The notes: a model not told the origin generated them from the letters alone. Counted from the first letter of the stretch, positions 26,313 through 35,524 are shown. The stretch: DNA of 57,767 bases from an uncultured Bacteroidales bacterium (GCA_903926565.1 CAIYJU010000092.1:1-57767), one strand, 5' to 3'. Translations and numbers: made by a program.

Positions 26313-29108
26313 ATGGATAAATTCAATTATATAAATCAGTCGGACAACGCGTTTATTGACGGGTTGTACGAACAGTACAAACAGGATCCGGACTCTGTTG
26401 AAGAGAGTTGGCAGAAGTTTTTTGAAGGTTTTGAATTTTGTCAGGCCAATTTCAAAGCAGACCAGGGCAATGCGTATATTGTTCCGAATGAATTTAAAGT
26501 AATCAACCTCATCAATGGATACCGGGCCCGTGGGCACCTGTTCACCCTCACCAACCCGGTCAGAACACGCAGAAAATACTCACCTACACTCAGTCTTGAA
26601 AATTTCGACCTGTCTGACGGGGAGCTGAATAAAACTTTTCAGGCCGGGAAGGAACTGGGCCTTGGGAATGCCAAACTCTCTGATATTGTTGACCATTTAC
26701 AGAAAACATACTGCCAGTCTGTCGGAGTGGAATATTTTTATATCCGCCGGCCTGAAATTGTAGCGTGGTTCAAAGCGAAGATGGAGACGCGCCTTAACAT
26801 GCCCGACTTTTCCATCAGTGATAAAGCAAACATTCTACGCAAACTGGCGGAAGGGGTTCTTTTTGAAAAATTCATTCACAAAAAATTTCCCGGGCAGAAA
26901 AGCTTCTCTCTTGAAGGTGTTGAATCTCTCATTCCAGCCCTCGATGCGGTGATCCAGAAAGGGGCAGACCTTGGCATCTCCGAATTTGTGCTGGGGATGG
27001 CCCACCGGGGGCGGTTGAATGTTCTCGGAAACATCATGCACAAGCCGTTTACCGAAATTTTCTCAGAATTCGAAGGAAAAGAATACGAGGATGATGACCT
27101 GCTTGGCGATGTGAAGTACCACCTTGGATATTCAAGCGATGTTGCTGCCGGTGATGGCAGTAACATTCACCTCACCCTGGCACCCAATCCCTCACATCTC
27201 GAAACAGTGGATCCTGTTGTGGAAGGCATTGCCCGGGCCAAAATCGATCATGTTTATGGTGGCGACAACGGGAAAGTTGCAGCCATCCTCATCCATGGGG
27301 ATGCATCTGTTTCAGGACAGGGAATAATTTATGAACTGATCCAGATGGCCGATCTTGACGGGTACAAAACCGGTGGCACCATCCACCTGGTCGTCAACAA
27401 CCAGATCGGGTTTACAACAAACTACCTTGACGGCCGGTCAAGCGTATATTGTACAGACGTGGCCAAGACCATTCAATCGCCTGTATTTCATGTCAATGCA
27501 GATGATGTGGAAGCCGTTGTCTACACCGTCAGGCTGGCCATGGAATTCCGCGCACAGTTTCATAAAGACATCTTCATCGACCTCCTTGGATACAGGAAAT
27601 ACGGACATAACGAGAGCGATGAACCCCGCTTTACCCAACCCATCCTTTATAAAATTATTGAACAGCATCCCGACCCCCTGGAGATATACCTGAAAAAACT
27701 TGAGGATGAAAACACACTGTCATCCATCGATGTTCCACAAATTAAATCTGACATCCGGGAAACGCTGGAACATGGCTTTGAGTCTGCAAAAACGATCATC
27801 AAAGGAGACATCACCCCTTTCATGGGAAAGCAATGGGAAAACCTGCGAAAAGCCATTCCGGCCGACTTCCACCATTCCCCGGTTACAGCAATCTCTGAAT
27901 CAACTTTTTATGAAATCGGCAGCAGACTAACGGCATTACCGGAAGGTAAAACATTTTTCCGCAAGATCGTCAAGATGCAGGACGACCGGAAAGCCATGCT
28001 CAAAGCCGGCAAACTCGACTGGGCGATGGGTGAATTGATCGCCTACGGATCACTCCTGTCAGAAAAGCACCCGGTACGCCTGAGTGGCCAGGATTGCCAG
28101 AGAGGCACATTCAGTCACCGGCATGCCGTGCTTACCGTAGAGGATTCAGAAGAAAAATTCATCCCGCTGGAGCATATTTCACCGGAACAGGGCAAGCTGA
28201 GTATTTACAATTCCCCTTTGTCTGAGTATGGTGTTCTTGGTTTTGAATACGGTTATAGCTTTGCAACCCCGGATGGATTAACAATCTGGGAGGCCCAGTT
28301 TGGCGATTTTAACAATGGTGCGCAAATTGTCATCGACCAGTATATCAGCAGTGCAGAAGATAAATGGAAAGTGATGAATGGCACGGTGCTTCTGTTGCCG
28401 CACGGGTATGAAGGCCAGGGTCCGGAACACTCCTCTGCACGGATCGAACGGTTTCTCTCATTATGCGGACATCACAACATGCAGATTGTAAACTGCACAA
28501 CCCCTGCAAACTTTTTCCATGTTTTACGGCGGCAGCTCTACTGGACTTTCCGCAAACCGCTGGTGGTTTTTACGCCAAAAAGTCTGCTTCGCCACCCGCG
28601 TTGTGTTTCCCCGATCGAAGAGTTCACAAACGGCGGATTCAGGGAGGTCATTGATGATGCTTCTGCAGATCCCGTGAAGGTCAAACGGGTTGTAATTTGT
28701 TCGGGCAAAGTTTATTATGACATCCTTGAAGAAAAGGAGAAGCAGCAAAGAGACGATGTTGCAATTATCAGACTGGAACAACTTTATCCGCTGCCCGTGA
28801 AGCAATTGCAGGAAGTGTTTGCAAGGTATCCGCTGGCACTGCACTTTGAATGGGTGCAGGAGGAACCGGTTAATATGGGTCCATGGCAATTTATTTTACA
28901 GAATCTTGTCTTCGAATCACCTGCCGTCGCACCCGTATTACACCATACCGCCCGTCCGGCCAGCGGAAGCCCGGCAACAGGTTCGTCAAGGCTGCACAAA
29001 ATTCAGCAGAAACTGATTGTTGAGAAGGCCCTGGGAAGATGCACCTGCGAGCATGCCAACGGGTCATGCAGGCTTCATTGTGCCGAGCATGAGTTCCAGA
29101 TTGTATGA
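26313..29108 (+). CDS. sucA: 2-oxoglutarate dehydrogenase E1 component
   Basis: This 931-residue thiamine-diphosphate enzyme decarboxylates 2-oxoglutarate and transfers the succinyl group to the lipoyl arm of E2 in the TCA cycle. The N-terminal E2-binding stretch has IDGLYEQYKQDPDSVEESWQ. Active-site segments are GMAHRGRLNVLGN, HLTLAPNPSHLE, the TPP/Mg site IHGDASVSGQG with VVNNQIGFTT, RKYGHNESDEPRFTQP and RGTFSHRHAV. The C-terminal domain ends in RPASGSPATGSS. After the usual end there is a short extra tail (905-931) with Cys910, Cys912, His914, Cys919, His922, Cys923 and His926, which looks able to bind metal and is not expected. Length is otherwise normal. E2 follows by 49 bases. Confidence 0.96.
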   Translation: MDKFNYINQSDNAFIDGLYEQYKQDPDSVEESWQKFFEGFEFCQANFKADQGNAYIVPNEFKVINLINGYRARGHLFTLTNPVRTRRKYSPTLSLENFDLSDGELNKTFQAGKELGLGNAKLSDIVDHLQKTYCQSVGVEYFYIRRPEIVAWFKAKMETRLNMPDFSISDKANILRKLAEGVLFEKFIHKKFPGQKSFSLEGVESLIPALDAVIQKGADLGISEFVLGMAHRGRLNVLGNIMHKPFTEIFSEFEGKEYEDDDLLGDVKYHLGYSSDVAAGDGSNIHLTLAPNPSHLETVDPVVEGIARAKIDHVYGGDNGKVAAILIHGDASVSGQGIIYELIQMADLDGYKTGGTIHLVVNNQIGFTTNYLDGRSSVYCTDVAKTIQSPVFHVNADDVEAVVYTVRLAMEFRAQFHKDIFIDLLGYRKYGHNESDEPRFTQPILYKIIEQHPDPLEIYLKKLEDENTLSSIDVPQIKSDIRETLEHGFESAKTIIKGDITPFMGKQWENLRKAIPADFHHSPVTAISESTFYEIGSRLTALPEGKTFFRKIVKMQDDRKAMLKAGKLDWAMGELIAYGSLLSEKHPVRLSGQDCQRGTFSHRHAVLTVEDSEEKFIPLEHISPEQGKLSIYNSPLSEYGVLGFEYGYSFATPDGLTIWEAQFGDFNNGAQIVIDQYISSAEDKWKVMNGTVLLLPHGYEGQGPEHSSARIERFLSLCGHHNMQIVNCTTPANFFHVLRRQLYWTFRKPLVVFTPKSLLRHPRCVSPIEEFTNGGFREVIDDASADPVKVKRVVICSGKVYYDILEEKEKQQRDDVAIIRLEQLYPLPVKQLQEVFARYPLALHFEWVQEEPVNMGPWQFILQNLVFESPAVAPVLHHTARPASGSPATGSSRLHKIQQKLIVEKALGRCTCEHANGSCRLHCAEHEFQIV

Positions 29109-29109
29109 T

Positions 29110-29141
29110 GTTGGGTTATTCACACATTCGATGTAATTTTG
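29110..29141 (+). promoter_or_regulatory. Promoter-like elements in front of the E2 gene
   Basis: GTTG at 29110-29113, 20 bases of spacer, then TAATTTTG at 29134-29141 (exact TAnnTTTG). It would give E2 a transcript of its own, with a leader of about 10-15 bases, besides read-through from sucA. Confidence 0.45.
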
Positions 29142-29157
29142 CAAACAAAAATAGTTC

Positions 29158-30414
29158 ATGGCAATTGAGATAAAAGTACCCAGTCCGGGTGAATCCATCA
29201 CCCAGGTTCAACTTGCAAAATGGCTGGTTGCCGATGGGGAGCTGGTTGAGAAAGACCAGGAAATCGTGGAAATTGACTCCGACAAAGCATCGTTCCCGGT
29301 AACAACCCCTGAAGATGGCGTGATAAGGATCCTTGCGAAGGAAGGTGAGACTGTGGCGGTTGGAGGGGTGATTGCGACCATCGAAGTATCGGAAATGCAA
29401 AATGCAAAGTCAAAGAGCAAAAGTCAAAAATCGGGAGATGCTTTACCTGCCCCGGTTCAAAATACGCCTTCACAATCAGTGATCAGTCCGCCTCTCCCCC
29501 CGTCCGCCGGTCAGTCTGTTACATTTCATGCCTCTCCTCTTGCCAAAAGGATCATCGAAGAAAAACATGTAAACACCGGAGACCTGGCAAACGCTTTCCC
29601 GGGGAAAAAGATCACACGCAAGGATATCGAATTGTTCATCAGTCTTAAAAAAGAGACAATGTCGGCAATCTCATTTACCGGAACAAGGGAGGCTGACCGT
29701 AAAAAAATGACCACCCTCAGGTTGAAGCTCGCAGAGCGGCTCGTTTCGGTTAAAAATCAAACGGCCATGCTGACAACATTCAACGAAGTCAACATGGAGG
29801 CAGCCCTGGAAATCAGGAAAAAATACAGTGAGTCCTTTAAAGAGCGCTATGGGGTTGGTGTCGGATTGATGTCCATTTTTACAAAAGCGGTAACCATCGC
29901 CTTAAAGGAGTTCCCCCAGGTGAACTCAATGCTTGATGGTGAAGACCTTATTACTCCGCGGTATGTTGACATTGGCATTGCCGTAAGTGCCCCGAAAGGA
30001 CTCGTCGTACCTGTGTTACGCAATGCGGAAATGATGAGCATTGCAGAGATTGAGTTAAAAATAAAGGAGCTGGCCGGAAAGGCCCGCGATAACAAAATTT
30101 CCATTGACGACATGAAGGGGGGCACATTTACCATTACCAATGGCGGGGTATTCGGATCCATGATGTCGACACCAATTCTGAATCCGCCGCAAAGTGCCAT
30201 CCTCGGGATGCATAAAATCCAGGAGCGCCCCATTGCTGTCAACGGGCAGGTTGTGATCGCCCCCATGATGTATGTTGCCCTCTCCTACGACCACCGGGTG
30301 ATCGATGGCCGGGAATCGGTCAGCTTCCTGGTAAAGGTAAAAGAGCTGGTTGAAGATCCTGCAAAAATGCTGACAGAAGGACTGGATCCCATTAAATTAC
30401 TGCTTGATCTGTAA
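29158..30414 (+). CDS. sucB: Dihydrolipoyllysine-residue succinyltransferase (2-oxoglutarate dehydrogenase E2)
   Basis: The 418-residue core enzyme of the 2-oxoglutarate dehydrogenase complex. The N-terminal lipoyl domain has [11 protein letters not shown] with lipoylated Lys43. A linker rich in Lys, Ser and Pro (about 80-110) follows, then the E3-binding domain [20 protein letters not shown]. The catalytic domain from about 190 ends with [12 protein letters not shown], giving His379 and Asp383. Part of the linker is encoded by DNA that matches a dispersed intergenic repeat (29393-29430). A promoter-like pair of elements stands directly upstream. The E3 gene is not in the window. The aspartate oxidase gene starts 9 bases after the stop. 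Confidence 0.95.
   Translation: MAIEIKVPSPGESITQVQLAKWLVADGELVEKDQEIVEIDSDKASFPVTTPEDGVIRILAKEGETVAVGGVIATIEVSEMQNAKSKSKSQKSGDALPAPVQNTPSQSVISPPLPPSAGQSVTFHASPLAKRIIEEKHVNTGDLANAFPGKKITRKDIELFISLKKETMSAISFTGTREADRKKMTTLRLKLAERLVSVKNQTAMLTTFNEVNMEAALEIRKKYSESFKERYGVGVGLMSIFTKAVTIALKEFPQVNSMLDGEDLITPRYVDIGIAVSAPKGLVVPVLRNAEMMSIAEIELKIKELAGKARDNKISIDDMKGGTFTITNGGVFGSMMSTPILNPPQSAILGMHKIQERPIAVNGQVVIAPMMYVALSYDHRVIDGRESVSFLVKVKELVEDPAKMLTEGLDPIKLLLDL
29393..29430 (+). repeat. 'AAATGCAAAATGCA' repeat inside the E2 linker
   Basis: The 14-mer AAATGCAAAATGCA occurs here and at 40251-40264 in the M28 peptidase gene. Here it is followed by GCAAAGTCAAAGAG-type words. It encodes a flexible Lys/Ser-rich part of the E2 linker. 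Confidence 0.55.
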
Positions 30415-30423
30415 AGAAGTTTC

Positions 30424-31995
30424 ATGAGAAAAAACGTAGATTTCCTGGTCATCGGATCCGGAATTGCCGGCCTTACCTTTGCCATCAAGGTGGCAAAGCA
30501 TGGCAAAGTGTGTATCGTCACCAAGTCGAGGATGGACGACACCGCCACCACCTGGGCACAGGGAGGTATTGCCGCTGTGATGTACACACCCGATTCCTTT
30601 GAAAAACACATCCAGGATACCATCATTGCAGGTGACGGATTGTGTAAGGAAGATGTTGTCAGGTTTACCATCAGTGAATCGACTGAACGAATCAAAGAGC
30701 TTGTAAAATGGGGTATCAAATTCGATAAAACCAATACAGGACGCTACGATCTCGCCAAGGAGGGAGGACACTCCGAATACCGCGTGCTGCATCACAAGGA
30801 CAGTACCGGGCGGGAAATCGAAAACAAATTGCTGGAGCAGGTCAAGCAGCATCCGAACATCGAGATTCTGGAGAATCACTTCACCATCGACATTATTACC
30901 CAGCATCATCTTGGGTTGGAAGTGAACAGCCGGACTGCAGGAATCACCTGCTTTGGGGCCTTTGTCATGAATCCCCGGACACGGCTGGTCGATACCATAT
31001 TGTCGAAAATCACACTTATTGCTACGGGCGGCACCGGGAATGTTTACAACAACACCACGAATCCGCTGATCTCAACCGGTGATGGCATTGCGATGGTTTA
31101 CCGGGCGAAAGGAGCAGTTGAAAACATGGAATTCATTCAGTTCCATCCAACTGCACTCTACGATCCGGATGAAAAACCTGCCTTTCTGATCACAGAAGCC
31201 ATGCGTGGTTTTGGCGCTGTACTTAAAACCCGCGACGGCAAGGAGTTTATGCATAAATACGATTCCAGGCTGTCACTGGCACCACGCGATATTGTTGCCC
31301 GTGCCATCGACAATGAATTAAAATTAAGTGGTGATGATTACCTCTACCTCGACTGCAGGCATCTGCAGAAAAATGAGCTGATCCACCATTTCCCGACAAT
31401 ATATGCAAAATGCCTTTCTGCCGGAATAGATATCAGCAAGGACATGATCCCGGTAGTTCCGGCTGCTCATTATACCTGTGGCGGCATCAAAGTAGATGAA
31501 TGCGGACGCAGTTCTATCGTAAACCTTTATGCTTCTGGTGAATGTTCATCAACCGGGCTTCATGGAGCAAATCGCCTTGCATCCAACTCGTTGCTTGAAT
31601 CGCTTGTCTTTTCTCACCGGGCAAGTGAAGAGGCCATCCGGAATGTTAAAACCATCGCACACTGCCATGATATTCCTGACTGGAATGCAGAGGGCATGGT
31701 ATTAAATGAAGAGATGGTTTTGATTACGCAGTCACTCAAAGAACTGCAGGCGATCATGAGCAGCTATGTCGGTATTGTCCGGTCAAATCTCCGGCTTCAG
31801 CGTGCATTCGATCGCCTGGAACTTCTGTACCGCGAATCCGAAGATCTTTACAACAAGTCGATACTGACCCCTAAATTATGTGAACTGCGCAATCTCATCA
31901 ACATCGGCTACCTGATTATCAAGGCAGCCCGACGCAGGCATGAAAGCAGGGGCCTCCACTATTCACTTGATTATCAACGTACAAGTCCCAGATAA
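30424..31995 (+). CDS. nadB: L-aspartate oxidase
   Basis: This FAD enzyme oxidises aspartate to iminoaspartate, the first step of NAD synthesis in bacteria. The 523-residue protein shows the dinucleotide motif VIGSGIAGLTFA near 9-20 and TWAQGGIAAVM near 40-50. Active-site segments are EGGHSEYRVLHHKD, GGTGNVYNNTTNP, FIQFHPTAL and PAAHYTCGGIKVDECG. The flavin/substrate stretch GLHGANRLASNSLLES follows, and the C-terminal helical domain is of the succinate dehydrogenase/fumarate reductase type. The start is ATG 30424, 9 bases after the E2 stop, so the gene is probably carried on the same transcript. NadA is not in the window. The palindromic repeat array begins 13 bases after its stop. Confidence 0.95.
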   Translation: MRKNVDFLVIGSGIAGLTFAIKVAKHGKVCIVTKSRMDDTATTWAQGGIAAVMYTPDSFEKHIQDTIIAGDGLCKEDVVRFTISESTERIKELVKWGIKFDKTNTGRYDLAKEGGHSEYRVLHHKDSTGREIENKLLEQVKQHPNIEILENHFTIDIITQHHLGLEVNSRTAGITCFGAFVMNPRTRLVDTILSKITLIATGGTGNVYNNTTNPLISTGDGIAMVYRAKGAVENMEFIQFHPTALYDPDEKPAFLITEAMRGFGAVLKTRDGKEFMHKYDSRLSLAPRDIVARAIDNELKLSGDDYLYLDCRHLQKNELIHHFPTIYAKCLSAGIDISKDMIPVVPAAHYTCGGIKVDECGRSSIVNLYASGECSSTGLHGANRLASNSLLESLVFSHRASEEAIRNVKTIAHCHDIPDWNAEGMVLNEEMVLITQSLKELQAIMSSYVGIVRSNLRLQRAFDRLELLYRESEDLYNKSILTPKLCELRNLINIGYLIIKAARRRHESRGLHYSLDYQRTSPR

Positions 31996-32008
31996 TGGAC
32001 CCTAATGG

Positions 32009-32116
32009 ACCCTGACGGGGTGGGAGACCCTGACAGGGTGGGAGACCCTGACAGGGTGGGAGACCCTGACAGGGTGGGAGACCCTGACGGGGTGGGAGAC
32101 CCTGACAGGGTGGAAA
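32009..32116. repeat. Tandem array of six 18-bp units, each with a perfect palindrome
   Basis: Six head-to-tail units of ACCCTGACRGGGTGGGAG at 32009, 32027, 32045, 32063, 32081 and 32099. Units 1 and 5 have G and the rest have A at the variable position. In the A units ACCCTG-A-CAGGGT is a perfect inverted repeat. A degenerate partial unit lies just before. The array sits between nadB and the carbonic anhydrase gene. The units are contiguous, with no spacers. Confidence 0.95.
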
Positions 32117-32144
32117 ATTTAAGTTAACAACCTAACCGAAACAA

Positions 32145-32669
32145 ATGGCACTCATCAAATCTGTAAAAGGGATCCGGCCTAAAATGGGAAGCAACTGCTT
32201 CCTGGCCGACAATGCCACCATAACAGGCGATGTGGTAATGGGTGACAACTGCAGTGTTTGGTTCAATGCTGTGGTGCGGGGAGATGTGCATACCATCCGC
32301 ATCGGCGACAATGTGAATATCCAGGACGGTGCCATTATCCATTGTACATACCAGAAAGCTCCGGTTTCTATTGGCAATAATGTCTCAATCGCCCACAAAG
32401 CCATCATCCACGGATGTACCATTCACGACAATGTGCTGATCGGCATGGGTGCCATTGTGATGGACGGCGCAGTAATCCACAGCAACTCAATTGTCGGAGC
32501 CGGAGCTTTGGTCACCGAAGGTACGGTCGTTGAGTCGGGCACGGTCTGGGCAGGCCTTCCGGCACGCAAAATAAAAGACATCGACCAGGCATTGCTGGAA
32601 GGACAGGTGAACCGGATATCAAAGAATTATACGATGTATGCCAGCTGGTACGACGAGGAAGAAATCTGA
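32145..32669 (+). CDS. Gamma-class carbonic anhydrase family protein
   Basis: A 174-residue left-handed beta-helix protein built of hexapeptide repeats ([LIV]-G-x(4) type), as in ATITGDVVMGDNCSVW and VSIGNNVSIAHKAIIHGC. Candidate zinc ligands His66, His84 and His89 are all present, with VVRGD and NIQDGAIIH matching the gamma-carbonic anhydrase/YrdA/PaaY pattern. The catalytic acidic loop of the archetypal Cam is absent, as in most bacterial homologues, so activity must be tested. It would work as a cytoplasmic trimer. The end faces a convergent gene across a long inverted repeat. The tandem palindromic array lies just upstream. Confidence 0.9.
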   Translation: MALIKSVKGIRPKMGSNCFLADNATITGDVVMGDNCSVWFNAVVRGDVHTIRIGDNVNIQDGAIIHCTYQKAPVSIGNNVSIAHKAIIHGCTIHDNVLIGMGAIVMDGAVIHSNSIVGAGALVTEGTVVESGTVWAGLPARKIKDIDQALLEGQVNRISKNYTMYASWYDEEEI

Positions 32670-32694
32670 TTCTTTATCCCCTGGTTCGGAACCA

Positions 32695-32746
32695 TCTGCA
32701 AAGTGTTCACCTGAATGGTTTGCCATTAAGAAAAACACTCTGCAGA
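32695..32746. terminator. Long inverted repeat between convergent genes (probable bidirectional terminator)
   Basis: TCTGCAaAGTGTT pairs with AACACTcTGCAGA over 12 of 13 positions. An inner AATGG-tttg-CCATT hairpin lies inside the loop. It lies 26 bases past the carbonic anhydrase stop and 26 bases past the stop of the 753-residue protein on the other strand. There is no strong T run, so the terminator call is tentative. Confidence 0.55.
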
Positions 32747-32771
32747 CAGCCCCGTACAGAGGTACAATCAA

Positions 32772-35033
32772 CTAAGGTTCAACACTATTGATAATCTTCA
32801 CAGGGAAGTCAAAATGTGTATGATGCACATCAGTGGCATTATTTAACGCTGTTTTATCCTGTACCCAAAGTGAAAATATGTAGGCACAGGTTTCGTCCGG
32901 AAGGAGCTTGTTGTCAGGAACCCCGGGAACATGCGCATTTGTTTCCAACCAGCTGAGATCGAACGTGAACAGGTTGGTTCCCGGCAATGCTCTTCCCGGA
33001 ACGGTAACATTCGAAGTATGTATCACTTCAGGCCCCGCCAGCCCCTGCTTCTTTATGGTGAGTTGATAAAAGTTGAAATTATCACTTGGATTGTTCAGGT
33101 CAGTACCAATAATCAAAGGGTCAAAAGCCATTCCGTTAATATCCAACACTTTGAATTTTGATATTGTTTTTCCTGGGTCAACCCATGTCTTGGTATAAAG
33201 GTCAGAGCATGGTGGAAGACTGCCAATATTATAAATAGCTGCAGTAGGGAGTTCATTATCAACCCACACACGCTGAATGTCATAGTATGAAAAACCGTTT
33301 GTATCAGTAACCTTAAGCAGCACACTGTACCGTCCGCTTGGTCCGGTATTCCAACTCATCCCGGCAACCAGTCCCTCCGGTATTTGCAACACGAACGGTA
33401 TACCGCCAATGTATAAGGTTATGACATCAATGTATGTATAAAACCCATTGTTTGAGATGAGTGCATTGGGGCCCTGAAGCACATTCCATTGTCTGAGCTG
33501 ATCAGGTGTAAATGTACTGAAACCGGCACCAAAGTCAACATTGCAAATGGTTGTGAAACCATTCGCCAATGGATCGTAAGCAGCTCCATTTGCCGGCTGG
33601 GGTGTTACAAAATCATCTTTAATAAAATAGATCCCGTAATCATTGATCTTCTGATTCAGACAGCCAAAAACCCTTGCTGCACCCCAAATGCCGGCACCCA
33701 TACCAATTGCACCAATTTCCGCACCGGCAGCGTCGGCTATACGCAACTGTTCGCCTGGGTTAACAACATCGTGAGCTACGCGGCCGCCAATATTCTTAAT
33801 ATATACTTCACTTGCTTTAATCCTGAATAAAAGTGCAGAGGTACAAACACTTTTATTAGATCCATGCACTGTCAGTCTGACCTCGAATGAGGTAGAGGTG
33901 ATGAGGTCGCTGCCGGCATTTTCAATGGCTTTTGACATCAGAATAAATCCCAGGTTACCGCCCATCACACTGTGATTCCCATGCAGGAGTGCTGGATCAG
34001 GATTCCCACTGAAATTTGAATAGATAATCGCCCCGGAGGAGACGTCTTTGGTCCCGTTCCAAAGCAGCTGCAGATCATAATCCACCATGCCACAACCACT
34101 TGCCGTTCCGATAACGGCTAAATATTTATCCTCCAGCAACTTTGTGTTATCGTCGATACAGCCGGATGGTGCGGTAAGGTCACAAACCAATGAGCCTTTT
34201 GGACATTCAACACAGAAATTAACACAGAAGCAATTCGGAGCATTGGTCCGGTCGCGATCATGTCCGCGCTGCCTGTTCTCGTTAAGTAAAACGGTGCCGT
34301 CACCTGCTTCGATCCTGAAATAGAGATCGGGGCCGGCAGGCCACTCAACATTCAACCAATTAAATATCGTTTTACTGAAGGCAGCTTCGGAATAATAAAT
34401 TTTAAAATTCCCATTCAGGTCAGTAATTCCATATCCCAGGTAATCATCCTGGATAAGATCCACATCATAAGCAAAAACTTTGACTCCGCCTACCGGGAAA
34501 TCACCTTTGCAATCCCTGACATTTCCGCAAACGACATACCATCTGAAAAGTCTCAGAATCCAGCACCAGAATTTATAGGGAATTGCATACTCCCAATAAG
34601 CAGATAATCTCCGGTCATTTTCATTGTTTTGACCCTCTTTCCACAGTGGCTGAAGGGTGGTAATATGAAACTGAACAGGTCCGCCGGGTTTTGGCGGGCG
34701 ATTGGGGTCAGGTCTGTGAAGTGAAGGAGCCCAGCCTGTACCACATACAAAGTCAATATCAAAGGCACCTCCTTCATATTTCTGCTTTTCCGAAAGTTCG
34801 AGTGTGAAATTCCCCGATTCATCGGTCATCGTTTCCAACAATAACCTGTCGGAAAGCGATTTCAATTCATCTTCCGAGCGTTGGTGAAATGTTTCTTTCT
34901 CTCGTGAAACAGCCAAAGCCGCCAGGTTTGTTTTCGGATCTGCCGCATAAACCCGGATTTTTGTATTGTAAAGAAAGTCAAAACAATCACCACAATAAAA
35001 TCCCCTAAGATTTCCCTTTAACGAATAATTCAT
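32772..35033 (-). CDS. Large multi-domain beta-rich protein of unknown function, no signal peptide
   Basis: I do not recognise this 753-residue protein. It has no signal peptide (MNYSLKGNLRGFYCGDCFDF start) and no C-terminal sorting domain, so export is not obvious. Residues about 4-95 resemble a carboxypeptidase-regulatory or transthyretin-like sandwich ('GxxGDCxD...TDESGNFTLEL'). A second similar module is at about 170-230 (CGNVRDCKGDFPVGGVKVFA... ITDLNGNFKIYYS). Between them is a Trp-rich segment (YKFWCWILRLFRWYVVCG) that may be a helical hairpin. A cysteine-rich stretch (CFCVNFCVECPKGSLVC) follows near 275-292. Later parts look like more beta-sandwich domains. It is transcribed alone. Phage-like or injection-system roles are guesses I cannot support. 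Confidence 0.75.
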   Translation of the reverse strand: MNYSLKGNLRGFYCGDCFDFLYNTKIRVYAADPKTNLAALAVSREKETFHQRSEDELKSLSDRLLLETMTDESGNFTLELSEKQKYEGGAFDIDFVCGTGWAPSLHRPDPNRPPKPGGPVQFHITTLQPLWKEGQNNENDRRLSAYWEYAIPYKFWCWILRLFRWYVVCGNVRDCKGDFPVGGVKVFAYDVDLIQDDYLGYGITDLNGNFKIYYSEAAFSKTIFNWLNVEWPAGPDLYFRIEAGDGTVLLNENRQRGHDRDRTNAPNCFCVNFCVECPKGSLVCDLTAPSGCIDDNTKLLEDKYLAVIGTASGCGMVDYDLQLLWNGTKDVSSGAIIYSNFSGNPDPALLHGNHSVMGGNLGFILMSKAIENAGSDLITSTSFEVRLTVHGSNKSVCTSALLFRIKASEVYIKNIGGRVAHDVVNPGEQLRIADAAGAEIGAIGMGAGIWGAARVFGCLNQKINDYGIYFIKDDFVTPQPANGAAYDPLANGFTTICNVDFGAGFSTFTPDQLRQWNVLQGPNALISNNGFYTYIDVITLYIGGIPFVLQIPEGLVAGMSWNTGPSGRYSVLLKVTDTNGFSYYDIQRVWVDNELPTAAIYNIGSLPPCSDLYTKTWVDPGKTISKFKVLDINGMAFDPLIIGTDLNNPSDNFNFYQLTIKKQGLAGPEVIHTSNVTVPGRALPGTNLFTFDLSWLETNAHVPGVPDNKLLPDETCAYIFSLWVQDKTALNNATDVHHTHFDFPVKIINSVEP

Positions 35034-35524
35034 ATCTGCCTCCTTTTTTTAAACCTACTCTGTTCGCTTTTCGGTATCCGCGTTCAATTACTTAACAATT
35101 TGACATACAAGTTATTTCCTGACATAATAACAGATTTCAGGAATGCAATATTGTTAAAATTTTATCAATTGTTTTTATTTAGATTTATTACAAATATACG
35201 ACAACAAAAAAGCTATGTCAAGTATAATTTAGTTTTTATTTTTCATAACATTGATATTCACCTGCTTCCTGCTTTCACATTGTGATATTCTGAACCTGGG
35301 AGAAAAATCCATCAATACACGCCAGCAGTTGCCTGATCTGATTTTTCAGTTGTGCAGTGATGATTTCAATAATTTTCCGTGGAAAATATTATTGAGGCTG
35401 TCACTTCATTACCAAATTATGCTGTGAATGATCTAAAACTAACTATATTTGGCTAATGAAATTTCAAACTCCAACGATTACACTGCAACAGTTAAATTGA
35501 GCCAGGAATTGTAAAAACTTCACA
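35034..35524. other. 491-base AT-rich intergenic region
   Basis: No gene is convincing here. The left part must hold the promoter of the leftward 753-residue protein gene, although no exact TAnnTTTG was found there. The right part holds a TATATTTG element for the acyltransferase gene. Short open frames here have atypical, very AT-rich composition and no family motif. Confidence 0.55.
35444..35451 (+). promoter_or_regulatory. -7 promoter element of the acyltransferase/GH13 operon
   Basis: TATATTTG is an exact TAnnTTTG match 73 bases upstream of the ATG at 35525. The -33 element is not clear. Confidence 0.4.

Noticed and set aside
32009-32116. Possible CRISPR array
   Set aside because: The 18-base units are directly joined with no unique spacers, and no cas genes are near. 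It is a tandem palindromic repeat.
35100-35285. 61-codon AT-rich frame in the intergenic region
   Set aside because: Phe/Ile/Leu-rich composition typical of random AT-rich DNA, no start signal and no motif.
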